From Kingdonia uniflora (Eukaryota; Streptophyta; Magnoliopsida; Ranunculales; Circaeasteraceae), in contig JACGCM010002285.1 of assembly GCA_014058105.1 (NCBI GenBank), positions 186,001 to 250,000 on the forward strand: a stretch of 64,000 nt of DNA. Direction: 5' to 3'. Every line of letters begins with the position of its first letter. Position 1 is the stretch's first letter. Below are positions 34,601 to 46,955 of the stretch, piece after piece. A program made the translations under genes and the position numbers. Below the pieces are notes generated by a model. That model was not told the DNA's origin, ran no database searches, and saw only the letters and a program-made list of their open reading frames with translations.

Positions 34601-37600
34601 TTACCAAATAAAAAGGATGAATAGAAATAAATGAAAAAACATAATGAGAACTCGAGGCATGTTATCCTCAAGAAAGAAGTTATGTCCAGAGGAGTTACTG
34701 CTGTACGAACTATCATATTGGAGAATCCTAAGTTTTCCTTCCTGCATATTACATGCAAAAAGTATTAAAAAGAAAGAAAGATTAAGTCTACCCAACAGAC
34801 AAAATTCATAGAAATTCTCAGGTCTTTACCATTGTTCCATAGACAAGCCCTTCACCAACTAAAGGATGAAAGCATGCTACATTAACCTCATCTTCCGCGG
34901 TAGGCAGCACTCTCACAAGCTCCATATCAGAAACTCTGTAAACCTATTGCATTGAAGATAAAAAAGTGAGAAACTACAAAGCACGAATTTTATGAGTACA
35001 AAATCTGACGAGGATCCTATTCTTGTTTAACAAAGTTGGCTCAATGAGTCAAACTCATCGAGCCCTTCATTCAAGGTGAAAGGGAATGTAGCCAATAGAA
35101 TGTTGATCATTGTAACTGATTGTATTGCAAACTCGAAGAAACTAATGAAAAATGGTTTTTTAACGAAAGATAAAATTTACCGCGTTTTTACTATTGTATT
35201 ACAGCAACAGAAAAATGTACGAAAACGCAACATGATACTCTACATTATTATCTTTATTTTCAGAACATAGATAAATTAAGACTGAAAAACTGTCCAATCC
35301 ATATCAAGTTTCCCATGGTTGATATGTATATTGCACAGTTATTCGAGACTTTTTTGGCATACACATAAAGAGGTAATTAAAAGACAAAGATATGATAAAA
35401 GCCATAACTTCTTATAATGTTGAACTTAGAAACCAAAATTTACATATGATAGCATGTGAGACCTTGAAATCTTACTTCCAAAATTGTGTAGATAGGTATT
35501 GTTGTCTCCCCATCAATAACAATGCTTCTAAGAAGTGAGCTATGTCGGCGGCCGTATGCCAGCAATATGTGTTCAGATGTAGGAGAAAACTGCAAATACA
35601 ACGAGAATATAAGTTCAACAAGAATATCACCGAATCCCAAGATTTATCTCAAGCAGTAACTTTAACATCTACCTAATTAATATCTCAGAATTAGCGTAAA
35701 ATAGAACTTGGGCATAAATATAGAATTTGGCTCGTAAAGGTAAAAATAATTCGTAACACATGGCTCTGTGACAATACATATAAATCAAATCATATAGTTT
35801 GGGGTTCTCTTTGGGTGTTTTGGAGAACACGAGGAAGATAGCAACCTTAAGGCTCTGCACCACTCATTTTCTCCTTTATTTATTGTGTTCAGCGTTGAAC
35901 ATACATTGTAAGGTCCCAAATTTTCTGGAAGGTATTAGTGAATGACATACATCCTAAAGCACATTTTGCCCACTTTTATGAAATAGAAAAGAAAAAGAAA
36001 AATCACTTGATTGCTAGTACTTCCACTAAGTCTTACAATATTAAGAAAGAATATCAACAAATACATGACGATATCAATAACTACAGTTCACAAAATTTTC
36101 ACCTTTTAGCCAAAAAATGTTTGCATTTAGAGTCTACCGTAAAGACATTTCCCAAGATTTAAGGCCGAGATCTAGCTCTGCTTGAAACTCTTGCCAACAT
36201 TATGTTCTACAATAAACTTCTACAACTAAAAATCGGCTTCCCACTATCAACCAGTGAACAATCCATTTTTACTACCAAACTCTGTAAATGCAAGCTAGGA
36301 ACTGGTTGGGCAAGTACATACTTAGGAACTGGTGAAATATGTGGCAATAAAATATATGGAGATTAGAAAATAAACTGACCTGAATTGAAGTCAAACAGTG
36401 AGCTGCTTTGATTGCCCGTGATGCAAGAACTGAACCAAACCTATATCAACAAAGAAGAACCGCAAAATTGTATCTCAGTAAACATAAAGATAAGGTCAAA
36501 TGGCGTTAGGAGCATCTTAGCTTGTGACAGTGTGGGTGGTCGTGGTAGGAGAAAGTGGTGTTAAGGCAAGAGAGGAGGTGCCTAGTCAGAAAGAATGTTG
36601 TAGATTCTTACTTAGAAACCATTTGCCAGGTTTTATTACCGTTCACATTTTTTGTCTCGATAAAATCTCTTCATTTACGAAAAACAATGAAAAGGTTGTT
36701 ATTGAGATGGAGAGCATCGATAAGCGAAAGTTTAGCGTGATGCTAGAAATAATTACAAAGTCAATAACCAAAGAAGCCTTACGTTGCGTCTTCAAGGGAG
36801 TATACTCGAAGCTCGTAGATGACTTGGAGAGCCGAAATTGGGTGTCGCATTGGGGATGTTGATGCTCCAGTGACATCCTGTTGGATATGCAATCCAGAAT
36901 TAGCTTCCAAATGAGGAAGCATGCATACCACGCAAGCTGCTAAAAATCTTCCACATGGAGAAAAGTAAGCCCCCATTTCACTGCCATCATACATTCACGT
37001 AATTGGTAACAATTATAACCAAAATCATGCTTTGGGAAGCAAAAAGTAATATTTTAAATAAGTAAACACTAACAAGTACTGCAATTACATATATATAGAT
37101 AGAGCAAATCGACGGAAGCAAAGATTTTGAAAACTTTATCAATGATCACTCAAACTGAAATGCAAGTTATTTTGCCTTGCAACGGGGAGAATACTAAATC
37201 AAGCGCGTGAAAGTATTTTAAAGGCATCCCATTTGCAATAACAAACATATGCAAGTGATTAGAAATGCATCATAATTGCATTTGCACCACTTTTCATCGA
37301 ACCAATCTAAGCTAAGTCCAAAAAAAACCCTCTAATTAGGCTAAAAATATAAACTACCTAAAAGAGAGAGAGAGAGAAGAGGGGGGGTGACTCGTACATG
37401 GGTGGCGACCCGTTTCCATGCCACATAATAACAATCAAGCCACATGCTTAAAATGACAGCAAACCAACATTCTTCTAAGGCGATCATAATAATACAATGA
37501 TAGTTAAAGATATCATGGTTCAAAATGTTCTAAGACATATCCATTAAAAAATAAGTTAACAGAATATTACAGACCTAATTTCTGTCTAATATTTTGCTAC

Positions 37601-38131
37601 ACAAGTTGAAAATGAAAATTTCACTTATACGGAAAGATAACATTAATCCGAATATATATTGGTATTTTCCAATACAACGATGTAGCGTGTGTTGAACCAA
37701 CTAAAAATTTTCAAATATTAACATATTGGCTGACCAATATTTCTATTAAACTTAATATTTGATCAGAAAAATTTATAAGAACTAACAATCGAAAGCTTTA
37801 CCTGCAAAGGACCGCATGGGGTATAGTTAATCGGCATCTCTCTGCATCAAGAAGGGAACACGGGTCTTTTGTATCATGTGGCCATATTCTTAGCTACACC
37901 GTGCAAGGTAACTCTACAGCTGCGGTTGCAGGCAACGAGGTGGCAATATCTGATTCAGTTCTACCATTAAGTTGAGAATCATTTTCGTCTTGTCCAATAT
38001 TAATGAAACCACCACCATCCCCAGAAACAGCTGGGGCAATTGAACGAGACCATGAAGAACGATGCTGCATCCCTGATCGTGCAGGTAACCTAGATTGGTT
38101 AACGCCTGTTGCCATCAGTGAAGAGGCTATT

Positions 38132-38548
38132 TGTGACGCCCAGGCTTTGTATATAGGTTCCTTAGGTTGTAAAAGAGCATTGTACAAATTTTCATTTATT
38201 TTTGTAAAGGTTAGCTTAGGAAAATGGGGGAGTACGCTTCGTCTCCACTTTTGATGTTTCCTTTTAGAACTTAGCTGTTTTCCATTTTCATATATATGTA
38301 GAGGACTAGTCTTCTACACCCAAGAAGGAATTTAAGCTTGTAATAGTGCTTTGTAATAGTTGTTGATATTTGAATGAAATGATGCCTTCAAAGACCCTTT
38401 GTTCAGTGTTTGTGATGCGTTGAGATTATGCGATGCGTTGAGATTATGTGATGCTAAATAATTGATTAAGAAGAGTAATTAGGCTTACTTGGGACAGGTG
38501 TCTCGAGTGCCGCACGTGCCAAGCTTGATTTTAAGTTGGTCCGTGTCA
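38132..38548 (+). repeat. Chromovirus 5' LTR
   Basis: It starts TGTGACGCCCAGGC and ends GGTCCGTGTCA. It contains a short direct repeat (atgcgttgagattatg twice, near 38412-38450). It differs from the 3' LTR at three bases: c/a in ggttagcttagg, t/a in ccattttca and c/t in gcacgtgcc. Confidence 0.97.
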
Positions 38549-38549
38549 G

Positions 38550-38562
38550 TTGGTATCAGAGC
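38550..38562 (+). promoter_or_regulatory. Chromovirus primer-binding site
   Basis: TTGGTATCAGAGC follows the LTR by one base and is complementary to the 3' end of initiator Met-tRNA. Confidence 0.9.
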
Positions 38563-38589
38563 GATCTAGTTGAAAGCGATCTAGTTGCG

Positions 38590-39780
38590 ATGGCGGAGGG
38601 TCCGAATGCTACTGACCCCGCCCAGGTCCTTGCCCAGCAGGTGGGAGGACCATCCATTAATCCCCGGCCCTTGAATACCCGAACGCGGTTGGACCAGTTA
38701 GAGGATAAGATGCTAGCTCTAAGTGGGATTATAGATCAAGTGACGACTCTGGAGGAACGATTGGACGGTTTCTAAGACGATCAGGCCCATGTGGGCGAAC
38801 GTCTTGTTACGTTGGAGGGAGTGGTTGAAGGGAATATGGCTACTCTTCTGGATCAGGTGGCTAAACTTTCCTCGAAAGTAAATCTCCTAGTAAAGGTTGT
38901 TGGAAATGGAGATCCAGCACCTTCGGGCGGCGGTATAGACCGGCCCAGGATCAAGGTCCCCGAGCCCAAGGCGTATGAGGGAGCGAGGGACGCCAAGGAG
39001 GTAGAGAACTTCCTTTTTGATATGGAGGCGTACTTCAATGTGGTTAGGCCTGATAGCGAAGGTTCAAAGGTATCGATGGCAACCATGTACCTCGCCGGTG
39101 ATGCTAAACTATGGTGGCGCACCAAATATGCTGAGATCCAGAGCGGTCACTGTACTATTGGAACGTGGGATGACTTGAAGAGAGAGCTGAAGAATCAGTT
39201 CTTACCCGAGAATGTTGAGTTCATTGCTCGGAGGAGTTTGAGGCAACTGAAGCAGACAGGCAACATCCGGGAGTATGTGAAGCGGTTCTCAGCCTTGATG
39301 TTAGATATCCGCGACATGTCTGAAAAGGATAAGTTGTTTTGTTTCTTAGAAGGTCTGAAGCCATGGATCCAAAATGAATTACAGAGGCAACGGGTTCAAG
39401 ATTTGACTTCCGCAATGGCCTCCGCTGAGCGTATCAACGACTACACCCCCATGTTGGGTGAGCGTCGACCGGCTCCGTCTCAGTCAAGTTCCCAGTCGCA
39501 ACAAAGAGCGTGATCCTCCAATAATTACAATAAGGGAAAGAATGGAGGGTACCAAGCTAGGAGTGGTGGAGACCAAGGTCATGGCCAGAACAGAAGTGGG
39601 GGAGCAAGTGTAGGTGGTGCCTCGAGTTCCAATTCTGGGAGGGAGTACCACAGGCCGCGTAACAATGGCGGCGCTTCCTCTTCGTCCAGGTTTCGAGGAC
39701 GTCCCGGGAACTTGAAGTGTTTCCTTTGTGGAGGGAATCACAAAGCCTATCAGTGTCTTCAGAAGACGGCCCTGAATGCG
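38590..39780 (+). pseudogene. Chromovirus Gag
   Basis: The frame begins at ATG 38590 (MAEGPNATDPAQVLAQQV) and is the N-terminus of a long gag-pol polyprotein. The capsid part has PRIKVPEPKAYEGARDAKEV and LRQLKQTGNIREYVKRFSAL, typical of the retrotransposon Gag family. The zinc knuckle [13 protein letters not shown] lies at about 39717-39755 with C-x2-C-x3-H-x4-C spacing. Two in-frame stops, TAA at 38773 and TGA at 39511, are single changes in an otherwise open frame. The ATG at 38536 is also possible, but 38590 gives a shorter, more usual N-terminus after the primer site. Confidence 0.88.
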
Positions 39781-42302
39781 CTAATGGCATCGCACGGGGG
39801 CCAAGCCGATGACACCACTCAGGAAAATGATGGTGGTGAAACTCATATGGGTTCTCTTTACTTGCTCAATGCCGTGACCACTCAGTTGCCAGAGGTCAAG
39901 CCGAAGAAGGGACTCATGTATGTGGACCTTAGTATTAATGGCCAGAGTACTTTGGCGATGGTTGATACCGGTGCTACCCACAGCTTTATTGCCATTCAGG
40001 AGGCGAATCGTCTGGGACTGTGTTTGGTAAAAGATTCAAGCCGGATAAAGGCTGTAAACTCTGCCGCAATGCCGATACATGGTGTTGCCAAGTTGGTTCC
40101 AGTTAAGATGGGACAGTGGAGTGGAAAGGTTAACCTTCTCGCTGTGACGTTGGATGATTTTAAGATTATATTGGGAATGGACTTTCTCCGTTACCACAAG
40201 GCAGTGCTGATGCCGTTCGTTAACTCCTTAGGGATTTTTGGTGACAATCCCTCAATCATTCAGATGTCCACGCAGAAAGATGAGGGCAGACTATTATCAG
40301 CGCTTCAGTTGGAGAAGGGACTGAGGCGAGGGGAGCTGACTTACCTTGCAACCTTAAGGTTAAAGCCAGATGATCAGGATCATGATGCCTTGCCGGCGGA
40401 AGTCTCCCGGGTACTTGCAGAATTCAAGGATGTGATGCCGAAAGAATTACCAAAGGTGTTACCTCCACGAAGGCCTATCGATCATCAGATTGAGTTAGTC
40501 CCTGGAACCAAGCCTCCTGCGAAAGGGCCATATAGAATGAGTCCGCCTGAACTAGCAGAGCTATGGAGACAGCTTGATGGACTATTGGAATCGGGCTTTA
40601 TTCGCCCCTCAAAGGCGCCATACGGTGCCCCGGTCTTATTTCAGAAGAAACAAGATGGAAGCTTGCGATTGTGTGTCGACTATCGAGCCCTGAACAAGGT
40701 AACGGTGAAGAATAAGTATCTCATACCGCTCATTGCCGACTTATTTGACCAGCTTACGTCTGCGAAGTACTTCTCTAAACTTGATTTGAGATCGGGTTAC
40801 TATCAAGTCAGGATCGTTGCCGGAGATGAACCAAAGACGACTTGTTCCACTCGGTATGGGGCATATGAATTTCTTGTCATGCCATTCGGCCTGACCAATG
40901 CTCCTGCAACTTTATGTACTCTTATGAATGAGCTCTTCCGGAAATATATCGACAAGTTTGTGGTGGTGTACCTGGATGATATTGTCATATACAGCCGCAC
41001 TATGGAAGAGCACCTTGAACATCTTCGCCTTGTATTCCAAGTCTTGCGACTGAACCAGTTATATGTCAAGTTGGAGAAATGCTCGTTCGCGCAGGAACAA
41101 GTTATGTTTCTTGGACATGTCATTGGCGGAGGACAGATCCGGATGGATATGGAAAAGGTCCGCGCTATTGAGGAGTGGAGAGCTCCTACGGAGGTTACAG
41201 AAGTGCGTTCCTTTCTTGGCCTTGTGAACTACTACCGCAAGTTCGTTGAAGGGTATTCGAAATGTGCGGCACCCCTTACGGATCTTCTCAAAAAAACTTA
41301 TCTTGGTCTTGGTCCGAGAAGTGTCAAGCAGCATTTGACGATCTGAAGCATGCGGTGATTAGCAATCCGGTCTTAGCCTTGCCGGACATTACCAAGCCGT
41401 TTGAGGTACATACTGATGCATCTGATTTTGCTATCGGTGGGGTATTGTTACAAGAGGGACATCCCGTGGCATACGAAAGTAGGAAGCTGAACGATACCGA
41501 GAGGAGGTATTCATCCCAGCAGAAGGAACTCCTTGCTATTGTGCATTGCCTACGAGTATGGCGACACTATTTGCTGGGAATGAAGGTTTTGGTGAAGACC
41601 GATAACCGTGCGGCAAGCCATTTCCTTACACAGAAGAAGTTGACCTCGATGCAGGCCCGTTGGCAAGAGTTTCTAGCTGAGTTTGATTTAGATCTCGAGC
41701 ACAAGCCAGGGAGGATGAACAATGTGCCGGAAGCATTAAGCCGTAAGGCTGAACTTGCGGCCACCTCTACAGCTGCGGAACAGTCTCACTCTTATGTTAC
41801 CAGTGCCCTCCATGATAGGATCTGCGAAGGATTAGCGGCGGATCCTCAGACCCAGGCCATGATTAACTTGGTGAAACAGGGGAAGACAAGACGGTTCTGG
41901 GTGGAAGATGGACTTTTATACACGAAGGGACAACGACTTTATGTTCCTCGGTTCGCAGGATTAAGGCGGGAGCTAATCAAGGAGTGCCATGATACTCTTT
42001 GGGCAGGCCATCCGGGCTGGCGGAGAACACTATCCTTGCTACACAGGGGGTACTATTGGCCAAATGATCAGAATGAAGTGATGGATTATACGCGGACTTG
42101 TCACATTTGCCAGCAAGACAAAGTTGACCGGGATTTACCACTTGGATTGCTGGAACCACTTCCCGTGCCGACTAGACCTTGGGAAAGCGTCTCAATGGAC
42201 TTTATCTCTGGGTTACCCAAGACGAAAGGGTATGGTTCCATACTCGTGATGATCGACCGGTTCTCTAAGTATGCAACATTCATTCCGACTCCAATTGTTT
42301 GA
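39781..42302 (+). pseudogene. Chromovirus protease, RT, RNase H and truncated integrase
   Basis: In order: protease with VDTGATHSF (39961); reverse transcriptase with [25 protein letters not shown] and catalytic YLDDIVIYS (about 40968); RNase H with HTDASDFAIGGVL (41409) and QKELLAIVHCL; integrase zinc finger with HPGWRRTL and CHICQQDK, then the first Asp of the core in SMDFISGLP. A single-base change in the A-run at 41289-41295 shifts the frame between RT and RNase H. After FSKYATFIPTPIV the frame stops at 42300: the second Asp and the Glu of the integrase core are missing. Protease and RT look intact in sequence. Confidence 0.9.
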
Positions 42303-42909
42303 ATGGCAGAGAAATACAGATATTGCCCGGGCCTCTCTAGAGAAAGCGTCAGCCAGAATGAAGAAGTGGGCCGACCAGAAGAGACGACCAGATTCTTTTC
42401 AAGTTGGGGACCTTGTTCTGATCAAGAGATCCCACCTCAAGCAGCGAGGTGACAGAATACACCAAGGGCTAGTATCCAAGTACATTGGTCCGATGCAAAT
42501 CATTGGTAAAGTTGGGAAGGTTTCCTACAAGCTTCAATTACCTTCCCACCTTCGCTTCATCCATCCAGTGTTTCATGCCAGTACTCTAAAGCCTTACCAC
42601 CAAGATACAGAAGATCCCAGCAGAACTACCGTCAGGCCTCATGTTCCACTCAAGCCAGTACGCTCTAGCGAAGTTCCAGAGAGCGTTCTTGATCACCGAG
42701 TCACCCATGTTGATCCGGACACCAAAGAGAAAGTCTATGAGTACCTAGTGAAGTGGAAGGATCTGCCAGATACTGAAGCCAGCTGGGAGCACCAAGATTC
42801 TCATCCCCTCCTGGTCCGACTAAGGAAGACTGAGTCCAAGCAAGAGAGGAAAGAGAACAGACAGATGTGGAAGCTGAAGAAAAAGTCGACGAGGGCGTCT
42901 CCAAATTGA
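42303..42909 (+). pseudogene. Chromovirus integrase C-terminus with chromodomain
   Basis: The frame (readable from 42271) resumes after the deletion with NTDIARASLEKASARMKKWA, then the DNA-binding tail FQVGDLVLIKRSHLKQRGDR and LRFIHPVFHASTLKPYH. It ends in a chromodomain, EYLVKWKDLPDTEASWE (about 42740-42790). Chromodomains of this class bind histone marks and steer insertion into heterochromatin. About 200 residues expected between the two integrase parts are absent. The C-terminus is Lys/Arg-rich and stops at 42907. Confidence 0.88.
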
Positions 42910-42920
42910 GTGGGAGAGAG

Positions 42921-43337
42921 TGTGACGCCCAGGCTTTGTATATAGGTTCCTTAGGTTGTAAAAGAGCATTGTACAAATTTTCATTTATTTTTGTAAAGGT
43001 TAGATTAGGAAAATGGGGGAGTACGCTTCGTCTCCACTTTTGATGTTTCCTTTTAGAACTTAGCTGTTTTCCAATTTCATATATATGTAGAGGACTAGTC
43101 TTCTACACCCAAGAAGGAATTTAAGCTTGTAATAGTGCTTTGTAATAGTTGTTGATATTTGAATGAAATGATGCCTTCAAAGACCCTTTGTTCAGTGTTT
43201 GTGATGCGTTGAGATTATGCGATGCGTTGAGATTATGTGATGCTAAATAATTGATTAAGAAGAGTAATTAGGCTTACTTGGGACAGGTGTCTCGAGTGCC
43301 GCATGTGCCAAGCTTGATTTTAAGTTGGTCCGTGTCA
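42921..43337 (+). repeat. Chromovirus 3' LTR
   Basis: It is 417 bp with the same ends as the 5' LTR and three substitutions. It is preceded by a purine-rich gagtgggagagag tract that serves as polypurine primer. Confidence 0.97.
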
Positions 43338-46250
43338 CTATTGAAACGTCCGCATTGTGTGCCCCCGTATCAGATGCCAAGATATTGTCAGATCCCAGTG
43401 TACGAAACCCAGATGAACTCTCATGGAGGGCATCATTGAGAGAAAGCATAGGATTTAGGCCTGCTTGGCTTTGTCCCATCAACCACCCTTGCAAAAAAGG
43501 GAGCTCCCAAAACATTGGGTCACCAAAAGGAAAAAACTGATGAAGTTGACCGTAATCCCCACTCCTTAGGAGCATTTGAAGGCCCGTACTTCCAGAAAGA
43601 TTTGAAAGATAGATACTTGGAGTAACCTCGACTCCTGGCCTAGAATGCCTAGGGGGAGTTAGCCCAACTCTGCCAGATTGGAGATTCACTTGTGGCGTAT
43701 TGTTCGGACCATATGATGTATCTAAGATAGGAGATGTAATAGGCTATTCTTCTGTGGTCTCCATGTCTATAGTAGAGTCGATAGTAAACTCAAACACCGC
43801 ATTTTTAGTTTCATTCGAGGTACTGTTATATGTTGTATCATCTTGTACGGGATGCGAGCTAGATGGAACCAAAGGAGAGATATCCATTGATGATAACAAA
43901 TAATCAAGATGGCTCCCTAAAACTGCATCCATTTGAGGCTGCAATGAAGCATCAGATTCGACGTCTCTATTAACATACCTATTTGATGTTCTACCTTCAT
44001 CTCTTGCAAGCGTAGGCCTAAAAAAGAAAGGGGCAGGTACGGGAGATACATTAGTTTCCAAATTATATTGGACGCCAGAGTGAACATTTGCGAAAAATAC
44101 CGCAGGGGGAGGATAAAGCGGATAGCCTACAAAAGCTGCTAGGGGAGGATAAAGCGGATAGCCTACAAAAGCTGCTAGTGCCATTGGAGAATCTGGAGAG
44201 TCAAGATCGTTGACCTAAAAAAGATGTTCCAATAATTGGATTTAGAAAGTCGTAGAGAAAGATAAATGATAAATAAAATGCTTAACCTTAGTCCATACAA
44301 GCCATATAATTTTTATTTAATGACTGAATTGTTGTTTTTATCAGACAACTCATGAAACTCACAAAATCTAAGGCTCTGTCCAACACTTTCTGATTTATTA
44401 AAAAAGATTAATTTGATTTTTCTTATGTTTTCCTTGAACTCTGTATACTTTGTCTAATTTTAGATGTCGACTCTGTGGCCTGTGCTTATATGGAACTTCT
44501 ATGATACCGAATTTTCAGCATACCAAACTGCTAACCAGATTTGTAATTTACTTCTGCTGTTAAAAGAAAAGGTGCAGCATGCGGATGAAAATGTACAACA
44601 CGAAGCGAGCGCCTTGTCTTAAGAACAATGGTTGGTGAGGATGCTTCTCCTCTCCTGTTGTAGTGCCATATGTACAGCTAATACATGATTCCAAACATTG
44701 ATGTTAGAAAGAAAAAAAGAAAAAACAAGGGAATATGTAGAATATATATCCATATATAGAGAAATGATACGTAAACACACTTTTTCATGACAAAAAAGTC
44801 AACATACTTTCAGTAAGGTTCAGAGGAATTTATCTTATTGGAGATGAGATGATCTACTCACTATTCAAATCACCATCACAGAAAAACAAAATTTTCCTAA
44901 TTACCTAATACTGTTCTCACTTTTACATATGATGAAAGCCCTAAAATGGCTGCAATCTGCATATTTTTTTTATCCTTTTTTGATGCTAGAATACTTGTTG
45001 CGTTTGAGAGAATTATCATCATTTTAAAGAGATCATAACTGAAAAGAAAAAGGCCCCTAAATCTTCTCCATGTGAGCCCCACTAAGTATGATAAAAGTGT
45101 ATCGACTATGGGTGTCACTGTATCCTCCCACACACAAATCTAAAGATACAGATAGGAAGATTGAAAAGCCCGTCAATCAGATAGAAGTAGCCGATGTAAG
45201 TGAGTATCTTGGGGCCAAGAATCTTTAACTCGTGACCAGAAGCTACGACAAGAACATCCCCTTGGGCATGGAATGCAATAGAAGCAATAGGACGGTCTGC
45301 ATGGTAAGAAGATAAGGAAATCAATAACACCGTGCAACTAAAAATCTAAACTCAAAAGATGGACACATGAAATAGTATTAACAATAGCTAAAAGTTTAAG
45401 ACAGGAATTTTGCAAGAAAATTACAAAAATCACGGGATCCTATACACTCTGCAGTATTAGCATCCCATAATCGAACCTCGTGATCAAGGCTTCCACTCGC
45501 TAGTATTTCTGGGTGCAAGGGGTGAAAGCTAACCTGTGAAAATTCCATTAGCTCATAAGATGAGAAGATTATTGTTTAAAGCAGTAATATGATATGGTGA
45601 ATGTAAAGTAATAAAAAGTAGTAGGACGTATGGCATCATAAGAAGGCAGTTTACCAGGCATTAATACGTAACGAAAAGTAAGAAACATTAGCTAAGAGTG
45701 GAATTTTTTGGCTACTCTTTCTATAAATTTCTCCCATAACCAAGCATTTCTGAGAAATATCAATCTCTATTTTCCTAAGATTTTGTTTATTGGCATTAAA
45801 GAGATTTATTCACACATGAATCACTTTAACAGCACAAGATAACAAATTAAAGTGTGGTCTGATGAATAGAATTGAAAGCTGCTCACCACCCAAGGAGTTC
45901 GACGATGACCACTTAAGACCTTTAAGCAACTCCCAGTTTGGCAATCAATTATTTTAACTGTGCGGTCGCCACTACAAGCAAAGAAAGAAGCTAAAGTCAA
46001 TTGCAAAAACTAGAAAGGAACGATAAGACAAAAGACAAACACCGTCAACTTACTGTGTAAAATGCGGGACCTGTACCCCATCATCGCTTAATGGTGTTTT
46101 ATTGTTACTCAGCCTCGCAACTTCTGCAGGACCTATTAGCATTACTGGAGTAAAGGTGGATCTCACTGTAACATCACTATCAGAGGTGGATGACGGAAGA
46201 ATAAAGGCGCGATTGTTGCGTCCTCCGCGTGGAAATTGGGTACTGAGGTT

Positions 46251-46955
46251 CGCCGCATAATTCTCATCTTCGGCCTTATTGAGATTTACACAACACTAAA
46301 ACCGCAACCTCATATGCATATAAAAAAAGGGTTTGCCACAAAATTTCATGGGGTTCGCCACAAAAATTTCATTTTTGCTTCAAACCAAAACCCTAACTAC
46401 TCAAAACTAAACACCTAAAATTTCCCAAATCCTCTCAAAACAAATATCGTTTTTGGAATAATCTACGGGGTTACTACTAATTGAATACTTCTCTAATTTC
46501 TCAATCACATTAGAAACTAGCAAATCTACAAAGGAATTGGAGTTTGAAATCAGAAAACTAATAAGAGAAGCAACTGAGATCAACAAATCAAAGAGCATCA
46601 ACTGAGATCAAAGAATTGACTAACCCATTGCTGAAAATTGCAGATTTGAAGAATACTATATTGAGCTTATCTACGGTAAATCGTGTATTGAATTTCAGTT
46701 TTAGGGGATTTTGGGAAGTTCTTCCCACCGAAAAAGTATCTCAAGAGTTTGGTCCTTCCAAAGTGTTACCAGAGACTCCAACTCAAATTTTTAGAAGAAG
46801 AAATCAAAAATTTTAGAGGGAAACCCAAGTGGGAAAAAATACCACAGACTCCAACTCAAATTGCCACAGATAAACTTCGTCTCCTATAAACTACAACTAG
46901 TATCCGTGGTAAAAGAAAATAAAGACTGTGACAATTTTGCTATTTTTGTGTAGTG
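46251..46955. repeat. Right arm of the CACTA-like element
   Basis: From 46251 to about 46850 the sequence is AT-rich with no gene; a ttgccacaaaatttcat word is repeated near 46334 and 46355. The last 110 bp carry ccacagata, tatccgtgg and the terminal gctatttttgtgtagtg. Confidence 0.65.

Larger units (their letters stand above)
38132..43337 (+). mobile_element. Chromovirus (Ty3-Gypsy with chromodomain), young, internally deleted
   Basis: Two 417-bp LTRs, a perfect CTATT duplication (38127-38131 and 43338-43342), an initiator-Met primer site and gag-pol with a C-terminal chromodomain define it. It sits in exon 6 of the captured WD40 gene. The LTRs differ at only three positions. Pol has lost the middle of the integrase. 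It is more GC-rich and far less decayed than its surroundings. Confidence 0.97.
34601..46250 (-). pseudogene. Captured AMBRA1-like WD40 gene, eleven exons with introns
   Basis: Exons on the minus strand, from splice borders and protein landmarks, are 46250-46054, 45971-45887, 45533-45425, 45296 to about 45230, 44677-44552, 44214-37802 (split by the chromovirus), 36980-36783, 36440-36380, 35589-35476, 34943-34830 and 34741-34601. Landmarks are DRTVKIIDCQTGSCLKVLSG, GHRRTPW, ILASGSLDHEVRLWD, RPIASIAFHAQG, YPPPAVFFANVHSG, GAYFSPCGRFLAACV, HILLAYGRRHSSLL and EGKLRILQYDSS. The GHRRTPW and IASIAFH motifs are those of AMBRA1-type WD40 proteins, which in animals link autophagy to ubiquitin ligases; the plant family member is a transducin/WD40 protein. 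No start ATG is visible upstream of LSTQFPRG. Stops at 43744 and 37894 and a 36-bp tandem duplication (AAFVGYPLYPP twice, about 44100-44170) show decay. Confidence 0.85.
32392..46955. mobile_element. CACTA-like DNA transposon carrying a host WD40 gene
   Basis: The left end is CACTACACAAATTTTAC and the right end, read inward on the minus strand, is CACTACACAAAAATAGC, so the first 11 bases are identical. Both ends carry subterminal ccacgga / tccgtgg words, as expected for CACTA (En/Spm) elements. The flanking triplets are TAA and TGA, a one-mismatch match to the expected 3-bp duplication. It splits the antisense gene of Tat2. No transposase frame is visible inside, so it would depend on another element's enzyme. 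It contains the AMBRA1-like gene copy and a later chromovirus. Confidence 0.82.

Noticed and set aside
38853..39125. Minus-strand frames inside chromovirus gag and pol
   Set aside because: They mirror the real plus-strand coding sequence and have no recognisable domains.
34601..46250. An intact host WD40 locus
   Set aside because: It lies between CACTA ends inside a Tat element, has two stops and an inserted chromovirus, and lacks a start exon.
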